From Streptomyces cucumeris (GTDB lineage Bacteria; Actinomycetota; Actinomycetes; Streptomycetales; Streptomycetaceae): a stretch of DNA of 64,000 nt. A model generated the notes under the pieces. That model ran no database searches. It had not been told where the DNA came from and was given only the letters and a program-made list of their open reading frames with translations. The translations under genes and the position numbers were made by a program. The stretch covers positions 100,720 through 164,719 of the forward strand of contig NZ_JANCLX010000002.1 in the NCBI RefSeq assembly GCF_024295805.1, in the 5' to 3' direction. Numbering within the stretch: position 1 is the first letter of the stretch; every line of letters begins with the position of its first letter. Of this stretch, positions 58,188 to 64,000 are shown in pieces.

Positions 58188-58221
58188 GGGCGCCCGGACC
58201 GTCGACACGGTCCGGGCGCCC
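58188..58221. terminator. 15-bp perfect stem ending operon 1
   Basis: GGGCGCCCGGACCGT (58188-58202), loop CGAC, and its exact complement (58207-58221), 24 nt after the OppF-type stop. It insulates the two tandem transporter operons. Confidence 0.93.
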
Positions 58222-58315
58222 TCGCGTCGTCCGGGTGACACCCCGGACCCCGGTGTGCTCCGGCGGTGCCACGGACAGCCGCGGTGGAGGTGCGACCCGC
58301 CCGGGCCTGGGATGC

Positions 58316-58330
58316 CATAGGGGCCTATAG
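58316..58330. promoter_or_regulatory. Small palindrome in operon 2 promoter region
   Basis: CATAGGGGCCTATAG contains ATAGG and CCTAT arms around GG (58317-58328), about 33-44 bp before the SBP start. TATAG could be part of a -10 element. It is the only AT-rich patch between the terminator and the gene. Confidence 0.4.
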
Positions 58331-58360
58331 CGGATCTTGGACCGGTCCTCGGGAGGCGCC

Positions 58361-60013
58361 ATGCGCACCGCATCGCACCGCAGCCCCATCCGTCGCACGC
58401 TGAGCACCGGATGTGCCGGCGCCCTGGTGGGCGTGGTCGCGCTGTCCGCCACAGCCTGTGGCGGGGGTGACAGTGGCGGCTCCGGCTCGGGGATCATCCG
58501 CTCCTCCTGGGGCGATCCGCCCAACCCCCTGGAACCGGCGAACACCAATGAGGTCCAGGGCGGCAAGGTGCTGGACATGATCTTCCGCGGGCTGAAGACC
58601 TACGACCCGGAGACGGGTGAGGCCAAGGACGCGCTCGCGGACCGGATCACCACCTCCGACCAGCGCAACTACACCGTCACCATCAAACGGGGCCATCGCT
58701 TCGCCAACGGCGAGAAGGTGACCGCCCGGTCCTTCGTGGACGCGTGGAACTATGGCGCCCTGCTCGACAACAAGCAGCGCAACGCGTACTTCTTCGAGTA
58801 CATCGAGGGGTACGACAAGGTCCACCCCCTCTCCGGCAGCCCCACCGCGAAAACCCTCTCCGGGCTGCGGGTCAAGGACGACCGCACCTTCACCGTGCGG
58901 CTCACCCAGAAGTTCTCCACCTGGCCCAAGACGCTCGGCTACAACGCCTACGTACCGCTGCCCCGCGCGTTCTTCACCCACCACGCCGCCTGGCTGAAGC
59001 GCCCCGTCGGCAACGGACCGTACGAGGTGGCGTCCTACTCCAAGGGCGCGGTGATGAAACTGCGCACCCGGGACGACTACAAGGGCCCCGACAAGCCCCG
59101 GAACAAGGGCGTCGACCTGCGGGTCTACACCGATTCCAACACCGCCTACACCGATCTCCAGGCGGGCAACCTGGACCTGGTGGACGATGTCCCCGCCCAG
59201 CAGCTCAAGTTCGTCCGCGCCGACCTCGGCAACCGCTACATCAACCAGCCCGCCGGGATCATCCAGACCCTCACCTTCCCGATGTACGACAGCGCCTGGC
59301 GCGGCCCCGCCAAGGCCAAGCTGCGGCGCGGCATCTCGATGGCGATCAACCGGAAGCAGATCACCGAGCGGATCTTCCGCAACACCCGTACCCCGGCGTC
59401 CGACTGGACCTCCCCGGTGCTGCGCCGTGAGGGCGGCTACCGGCCGGGGCTGTGCGGGAACGCCTGCGCCTACGATCCGGCGCGCGCCCGCAAGCTGATC
59501 GAGGCGGCGGGCGGACTGCCCGGCGGCCGGATGACCATCACGTACAACGCGGACACCGGCTCCCACAAGGACTGGGTGGACGCGGTGTGCAACAGCGTCA
59601 ACGCCACACTGCACAGCGACCGGGCGTGCGTCGGCAAGCCGGTCGGCACCTTCGCCGACTACCGCAACAAGATGGCCGGGAAGCAGATGACCGGGCCGTT
59701 CCGGGCGGGCTGGCAGATGGACTACCCGCTGATCCAGAACTTCCTCCAGCCGCTGTACTACACCGGTGCCTCCTCCAACGACGGCCACTGGAGCGACCCC
59801 GCCTTCGACAAGCTGGTCAACCAGGCCAACGCGGCCTCCGCCACCGGTGCCGCCGTGACCTCGTTCCAGGACGCGGAGAAGATCCTCGCCGAGCAGATGC
59901 CCGCCATCCCGCTGTGGTACCAGAACGGCAGCGCGGGCTACTCGGAGCGGCTGAGCGATGTGGTCCTCAACCAGTTCAGCGTCCCGGTCTACCACCAGAT
60001 CGAGGTCGGCTGA
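58361..60013 (+). CDS. Oligopeptide-binding lipoprotein of transporter 2
   Basis: 550-residue family 5 solute-binding lipoprotein with lipobox SATAC (Cys33). The body (IIRSSWGDPPNPLEPANTNE, HRFANGEKVTARSFVDAWNY, VGNGPYEVASYSKG, MAINRKQITERIFRN, MDYPLIQNFLQPLYYTGASS) is clearly related to the operon 1 SBP but diverged. ATG 58361 has GGGAGG 5 nt upstream. Only 2 nt separate it from the first permease, with no hairpin. From memory this matches SCO5117 of S. coelicolor. Confidence 0.93.
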   Translation: MRTASHRSPIRRTLSTGCAGALVGVVALSATACGGGDSGGSGSGIIRSSWGDPPNPLEPANTNEVQGGKVLDMIFRGLKTYDPETGEAKDALADRITTSDQRNYTVTIKRGHRFANGEKVTARSFVDAWNYGALLDNKQRNAYFFEYIEGYDKVHPLSGSPTAKTLSGLRVKDDRTFTVRLTQKFSTWPKTLGYNAYVPLPRAFFTHHAAWLKRPVGNGPYEVASYSKGAVMKLRTRDDYKGPDKPRNKGVDLRVYTDSNTAYTDLQAGNLDLVDDVPAQQLKFVRADLGNRYINQPAGIIQTLTFPMYDSAWRGPAKAKLRRGISMAINRKQITERIFRNTRTPASDWTSPVLRREGGYRPGLCGNACAYDPARARKLIEAAGGLPGGRMTITYNADTGSHKDWVDAVCNSVNATLHSDRACVGKPVGTFADYRNKMAGKQMTGPFRAGWQMDYPLIQNFLQPLYYTGASSNDGHWSDPAFDKLVNQANAASATGAAVTSFQDAEKILAEQMPAIPLWYQNGSAGYSERLSDVVLNQFSVPVYHQIEVG

Positions 60014-60015
60014 GC

Positions 60016-60939
60016 ATGGGCCGCTATGTGCTGCGGCGGGTGCTGCAGATGGTCCCGGTGTTCATCGGCAGCACCTTCCTGATCTTCTTCATGGTCTACG
60101 CGCTCGGCGACCCGGTGGCCGCGCTCTTCGGCGACAAGGCGCCCGACCCGGCCACCGCCGCCCGGATCCGCGAGGACCTCTACCTCGATGAACCGCTGTG
60201 GAGCCAGTACGTCCACTACATGGGGCAGGTGTTCAGCGGGGACTTCGGCACCGCCTTCAACGGACAGCCGGTCACCGAGCTGATGGCCGGGGCCTTTCCG
60301 GTCACCCTGCGGCTGACCGTGGTGGCCGTGGTGTTCGAGATGGCGCTCGGTGTCACCCTCGGCGTCCTCAGCGGACTGCGCCGCGGCCGGGGGCTGGACA
60401 CCTCGGTGCTGCTGCTCACCCTGGTCGTGGTCTCCATCCCGACCTTCGTCAGCGGCACCGTGCTGCAGTACCTGTTCGGGGTGGAGTGGGGGCTGGCCCG
60501 GCCGTCGGTGTCGCCGGAGGCGCCGTTCGCCCAACTGCTGCTGCCCGGTGTGGTGCTGGGGCTGGTCTCGCTCGCGTACACCACCCGGCTCACCCGCACC
60601 TCCGTGGTGGAGAACGCCCGCGCCGACTATGTGCGCACCGCCGTCGCCAAGGGGCTGCCGCGCCACCGGATCGTCACCCGCCATCTGCTGCGCAACTCGC
60701 TGATCCCGGTGGTGACCTTCCTCGGCACCGATATCGGCGCGCTGATGGGCGGGGCCATCGTCACCGAGCGGATCTTCAACATCCATGGTGTGGGCTACCA
60801 GCTCTACCAGGGCATCCTGCGCCAGAACTCACCGACCGTGGTCGGCTTCGTCACCATCTTGGTGATCGTCTTCCTGGTCGCCAATCTCCTTGTCGACCTC
60901 CTCTACGCCGTGCTCGACCCGAGGATCCGCTATGCCTGA
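60016..60939 (+). CDS. Oligopeptide ABC permease 1 of transporter 2 (DppB type)
   Basis: 307-residue six-helix permease. It begins MGRYVLRRVLQMVPVFIGST and has the EAA loop YVRTAVAKGLPRHRIVTRHL (about 204-223), with the end LLYAVLDPRIRYA nearly identical to its operon 1 paralogue. The ATG follows the SBP stop by 2 nt, and no separate ribosome site is evident, so translation is probably coupled. It overlaps the next permease by 8 nt. Confidence 0.94.
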   Translation: MGRYVLRRVLQMVPVFIGSTFLIFFMVYALGDPVAALFGDKAPDPATAARIREDLYLDEPLWSQYVHYMGQVFSGDFGTAFNGQPVTELMAGAFPVTLRLTVVAVVFEMALGVTLGVLSGLRRGRGLDTSVLLLTLVVVSIPTFVSGTVLQYLFGVEWGLARPSVSPEAPFAQLLLPGVVLGLVSLAYTTRLTRTSVVENARADYVRTAVAKGLPRHRIVTRHLLRNSLIPVVTFLGTDIGALMGGAIVTERIFNIHGVGYQLYQGILRQNSPTVVGFVTILVIVFLVANLLVDLLYAVLDPRIRYA

Positions 60940-61948
60940 GCCCTTTGAGACGCAGCTCGACATGACCGAGGCGCTCGCGCCGGCCGCGGGCGGCGGCGGG
61001 CCGATGGCCGCCTCCGGCACCGACGCCCTCCGGGGTGGCGGGCCGCCGCGGACCCGGCGGCGGATGCCCTGGCGCCGCGAGATCCGGACCGGCGGTCTGC
61101 CCGGTGGCCGCGGGCTGTGGTCGGACGCCTGGCACGACCTGCGCCGCAACCCGGTCTTCATCGTCTCCGCGCTGGTGATCCTTTTCCTGGTCACCATCGC
61201 CATCTGGCCGCAGGCGATCGCCGACGGCAATCCGTACCAGGGCAACCTGGCCAAGGCGCAGGAGGGCCCCGCGCCCGGCCACCCCTTCGGCTACGACCTC
61301 CAGGGCCGCGACGTCTACACCCGCACCGTCTACGGCGCCCGCGCCTCCATCACCGTCGGGATCTGCGCCACCGCCGGGGCCGCCCTGCTCGGCAGTCTGC
61401 TCGGCGGACTCGCCGGATTCTTCGGCGGCTGGTGGGACGCGCTGCTCTCCCGGCTGGCCGATGTCTTCTTCGGCATCCCGATCCTGCTCGGCGGACTGGT
61501 CTTCCTGTCCGTGGTGACCAGCGGTTCGGTCTGGCCGGTGGTCGGCTTCATCGTGCTGCTTGGCTGGCCGCAGATCTCCCGGATCGCCCGCGGTTCGGTC
61601 GTCACCGTCAAACAGCACGACTACGTCCAGGCGGCGCGGGCCCTGGGGGCGGGCAGCGGCCGGACCCTGCTGCGCCATATCGCGCCCAACGCGGTCGCCC
61701 CGGTGATCGTGGTGGCGACCATCGCGCTGGGCACCTACATCGCCCTGGAGGCGACGCTGTCCTTCCTCGGGGTGGGGCTCAAACCGCCCACCGTCTCCTG
61801 GGGGATCGACATCTCCTCCGCCTCCGCCCAGATCCGCAACGCCCCGCACATGCTGCTGTGGCCCGCGGGCGCGCTGAGCGTCACCGTCCTCGCCTTCATC
61901 ATGCTCGGTGACGCGGTGCGCGACGCCCTGGACCCCCGCTTGCGCTGA
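60932..61948 (+). CDS. Oligopeptide ABC permease 2 of transporter 2 (DppC type)
   Basis: 338-residue permease. A longer cytoplasmic N-terminus (about 70 residues, Gly/Pro/Arg-rich) precedes helix 1 (VFIVSALVILFLVTIAIWPQ). The EAA loop is YVQAARALGAGSGRTLLRHIAPN (about 230-252) and the end is LGDAVRDALDPRLR. It forms the channel with the preceding gene. Start fixed by the 8-nt overlap with the upstream gene. Confidence 0.94.
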   Translation: MPEPFETQLDMTEALAPAAGGGGPMAASGTDALRGGGPPRTRRRMPWRREIRTGGLPGGRGLWSDAWHDLRRNPVFIVSALVILFLVTIAIWPQAIADGNPYQGNLAKAQEGPAPGHPFGYDLQGRDVYTRTVYGARASITVGICATAGAALLGSLLGGLAGFFGGWWDALLSRLADVFFGIPILLGGLVFLSVVTSGSVWPVVGFIVLLGWPQISRIARGSVVTVKQHDYVQAARALGAGSGRTLLRHIAPNAVAPVIVVATIALGTYIALEATLSFLGVGLKPPTVSWGIDISSASAQIRNAPHMLLWPAGALSVTVLAFIMLGDAVRDALDPRLR

Positions 61949-61958
61949 GGAGCCACCC

Positions 61959-62960
61959 GTGACGCGTTTGCTGGACGTACAAGACCTCCGGGTCGAATTC
62001 CGCACCCGGGACGGCGTCGCCGAGGCCCTCGGCGGAGTCAGCTACGCCGTGGACGCGGGCCGGACACTGGCCGTCCTGGGCGAGTCCGGCTCCGGGAAGT
62101 CGGTCAGCGCCCAGGCCGTCATGGGCATCCTCGACTCGCCGCCCGCCTCCGTCACCGGCGGTCAGGTCCTCTTCCACGGCCGGGACCTGCTGACGATGAG
62201 TCCGCGGGAGCGGCGTTCGGTGCGCGGTGCCGCGATGGCGATGATCTTCCAGGACGCGCTGTCGGCCCTCAACCCGGTGCTGACGGTGGGCGCCCAGCTC
62301 GCCGAGATGTACGAGGTGCACCGCGGGACGTCCCGTAAGGACGCCCGTGCGCGGGCGGTCGAGCTGATGGACCGGGTCCGGATCCCCGCGGCGAAGGCCC
62401 GGGTCGACGACTACCCCCACCAGTTCTCCGGCGGGATGCGCCAGCGGATCATGATCGCCATGGCGATCGCCCTGGAGCCGGAGCTGATCATCGCCGACGA
62501 GCCCACCACCGCCCTGGACGTCACCGTCCAGGCCCAGGTCATGGATCTGCTCGATGAGTTGCGCCGTGAGTACGCGATGGGGCTGATCCTGATCACCCAT
62601 GACCTCGGGGTGGTCGCGGACGTCGCGGACAGCATCGCCGTGATGTACGCCGGGCGGATCATGGAGACCGCGCCGGTCCAGGAGCTCTACCGGCGCCCGG
62701 CCCATCCGTACACCCGTGGACTGCTGGACTCCATCCCGCGCGTGGACCACCAGGGCAAGGAGCTCTACGCCATCAAGGGGCTGCCGCCCAGCCTCCTCTC
62801 CGTCCCCACCGGCTGTCCGTTCCACCCGCGCTGCCCGCGTGCCCAGGAGATCTGCCGCACCGAACGCCCGCCGCTGTACGAGGTGCCGGATGTGACGGAC
62901 ACCGCCGCGCCCGGACGGGCCAGCGCGTGCCACTTCTGGAAGGACGAACTCGATGCCTGA
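61959..62960 (+). CDS. Oligopeptide ABC ATPase of transporter 2 (OppD/DppD type)
   Basis: 333-residue ATPase. Walker [27 protein letters not shown], signature [15 protein letters not shown], Walker [29 protein letters not shown], and the C-terminal Cys-rich [14 protein letters not shown]. It lacks about 20 N-terminal residues present in the operon 1 paralogue. GTG 61959 with GAGGAG upstream. It overlaps the OppF-type gene by 8 nt. Confidence 0.95.
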   Translation: MTRLLDVQDLRVEFRTRDGVAEALGGVSYAVDAGRTLAVLGESGSGKSVSAQAVMGILDSPPASVTGGQVLFHGRDLLTMSPRERRSVRGAAMAMIFQDALSALNPVLTVGAQLAEMYEVHRGTSRKDARARAVELMDRVRIPAAKARVDDYPHQFSGGMRQRIMIAMAIALEPELIIADEPTTALDVTVQAQVMDLLDELRREYAMGLILITHDLGVVADVADSIAVMYAGRIMETAPVQELYRRPAHPYTRGLLDSIPRVDHQGKELYAIKGLPPSLLSVPTGCPFHPRCPRAQEICRTERPPLYEVPDVTDTAAPGRASACHFWKDELDA

Positions 62961-64000
62961 GCAACGCGTGCAGTCCGCCGAGTCCGTTCTCGAGGTCCGC
63001 GACCTCGCCAAGCTCTACCCGCTCACCCGGGGCGTCCTGGTCAAGCGGCGGATCGGCGCGGTCCGGGCGGTGGACACCGTCTCCTTCGACCTGCGGCGCG
63101 GCGAGACCCTCGGCATCGTCGGCGAGTCCGGCTGCGGCAAGTCCACCGTCGCCCGGCTGCTGGTCAACCTGGAACGGCCGACCGCAGGGGCGATCCGCTA
63201 TCGCGGCGAGGACATCAGCCGGCTCTCCGGCCGGGCGCTCAGCCATGTCCGGCGCAATATCCAGATGGTCTTCCAGGACCCCTACACCTCGCTCAACCCC
63301 CGGATGACGGTCGGTGACATCGTCGGTGAACCCTTCGAGATCCACCCCGAGGCGGCGCCCAAGGGCGACCGGCGCCGCAGGGTCCAGGAACTCCTGGATG
63401 TGGTCGGCCTCAACCCCGAGCACATCAACCGCTATCCGCACCAGTTCTCCGGCGGCCAGCGCCAGCGTGTGGGCATCGCCCGGGGGCTGGCCCTGCGGCC
63501 GGAGGTCATCGTCGCCGACGAACCGGTCTCCGCACTCGACGTCTCGGTCCAGGCGCAGGTGGTGAACCTGATGGAGCGGCTCCAGGACGAGTTCGGCCTC
63601 TCCTACGTCTTCATCGCCCATGACCTCTCGGTGGTCCGGCACATCTGCGACCGGGTGGCGGTGATGTACCTGGGCCGGTTCGCGGAGACCGGCACCGACA
63701 CCGAGATCTACGAACACCCCACCCACCCCTACACCCAGGCGCTGCTGTCCGCCGTCCCCGTTCCCGACCCCGGCGCGCGCGCCCGCCGGACCCGCATCCT
63801 CCTGTCCGGCGACGTCCCCTCCCCGGCCGATCCGCCCTCCGGCTGCCGCTTCCGCACCCGCTGCTGGAAGGCGCGCGACCGCTGCGCGGTGGACGTACCG
63901 GCGCTGGCCGTCCCGGAGGCGTTCCGCACCACCGACGGCCCGGCGGCCCACGCCTCCGCCTGCCACTTCGCCGAGGAACGCGTCGCGGTGACCCCGGGGC
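62953..64000 (+). CDS. Oligopeptide ABC ATPase of transporter 2 (OppF/DppF type), partial
   Basis: First 349 codons of an OppF-type ATPase; the frame is open to the window end. Walker [28 protein letters not shown], signature [17 protein letters not shown], Walker [29 protein letters not shown] and the Cys-rich tail [14 protein letters not shown] are all present, so nearly the whole protein is inside. It lacks the 45-residue acidic N-terminal extension of the operon 1 paralogue. ATG 62953 overlaps the preceding gene by 8 nt. Confidence 0.93.
   Translation, partial: MPEQRVQSAESVLEVRDLAKLYPLTRGVLVKRRIGAVRAVDTVSFDLRRGETLGIVGESGCGKSTVARLLVNLERPTAGAIRYRGEDISRLSGRALSHVRRNIQMVFQDPYTSLNPRMTVGDIVGEPFEIHPEAAPKGDRRRRVQELLDVVGLNPEHINRYPHQFSGGQRQRVGIARGLALRPEVIVADEPVSALDVSVQAQVVNLMERLQDEFGLSYVFIAHDLSVVRHICDRVAVMYLGRFAETGTDTEIYEHPTHPYTQALLSAVPVPDPGARARRTRILLSGDVPSPADPPSGCRFRTRCWKARDRCAVDVPALAVPEAFRTTDGPAAHASACHFAEERVAVTPG

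Noticed and set aside
59452..60015. N-terminal extension of the operon 2 permease into the SBP gene
   Set aside because: Out of frame with a well-supported SBP; the permease begins MGRYVLRR at 60016, like its paralogue.
1..64000. CRISPR arrays, tRNA/rRNA genes, insertion sequences, prophage or integrase sites
   Set aside because: No regularly spaced repeats, tRNA cloverleaf, transposase, integrase or att-like duplication was found.

Overview
The window is about 72% GC, its codons strongly prefer G or C in third position, and many genes start with GTG or TTG. Together with a WhiB-like gene, SpoIIE-type phosphatases and a bldK-type transporter locus, this points to a Streptomyces chromosome, in the conserved core. 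From memory, the gene order (ahpD-ahpC-oxyR, class A PBP, SpoIIE protein, DUF402, fumC, fumB, wblI, glpX, xseAB, ispH, ppgK, ychF, sdh, typA, bldK) follows the S. coelicolor SCO5031 to SCO5121 segment. I see no tRNA, rRNA, CRISPR array, IS element or prophage.

Layout. 0.1-2.3 kb: peroxide defence (ahpC-ahpD divergent from oxyR). 2.3-6 kb: a PadR-controlled MacB/FtsX-type ABC exporter. 6-9.8 kb: an SPFH/band-7 protein with a small Arc-type partner, divergent from a class A penicillin-binding protein. 9.8-13.8 kb: a GAF/PP2C/HATPase regulator, a methyltransferase and a DUF402 protein. 13.9-21.7 kb: two unrelated fumarases (class II and class I) flanking a MatAB-like exopolysaccharide pair and a GH18 chitinase-like gene. 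21.8-31 kb: DUF1707 protein, wblI, glpX, DUF4245, nitroreductase, exonuclease VII, ispH-ppgK, DUF6542 and ychF. 31-39 kb: accessory genes (Uma2, DUF4326, thioesterase, GlxA-type regulator, M1 peptidase lipoprotein, GntR regulator, APC permease, SPOR and NUDIX proteins). 39-42.5 kb: an anti-sigma-type ATPase followed by a PAS-PAS-GAF-PP2C-HATPase protein. 42.5-46.5 kb: succinate dehydrogenase sdhCAB plus a small upstream gene. 46.7-51.8 kb: an orphan oligopeptide-binding lipoprotein, a small lipoprotein and typA. 52-64 kb: two tandem, colinear five-gene oligopeptide ABC importers of bldK/Opp type; the last gene is cut by the window end.

How the genes work together. Central carbon metabolism recurs (two fumarases, succinate dehydrogenase, GlpX, polyphosphate glucokinase). 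Cell-envelope and developmental functions are interleaved with it: PBP, SPFH scaffold, MatAB-like polymer synthase, WblI, partner-switching phosphatases and oligopeptide uptake. Much of the less familiar signal is regulatory: inverted or 11-bp-phased repeats upstream of the PadR, DUF1707, nitroreductase, GlxA-type, GntR, permease, sdhC and bldK-type genes, and a set of long perfect terminator stems. The most interesting loci are the MatAB-like/GH18 polymer module, the sdhC gene with a CHSCRH membrane motif (Rieske-type succinate dehydrogenase), the duplicated bldK-type operons with different SBP-permease junctions, and the TTGAG repeat array before the APC permease.

Two stretches (1-96 and about 48,855-48,990) are implausible C/G homopolymer runs and may be sequencing or assembly errors over hairpins.
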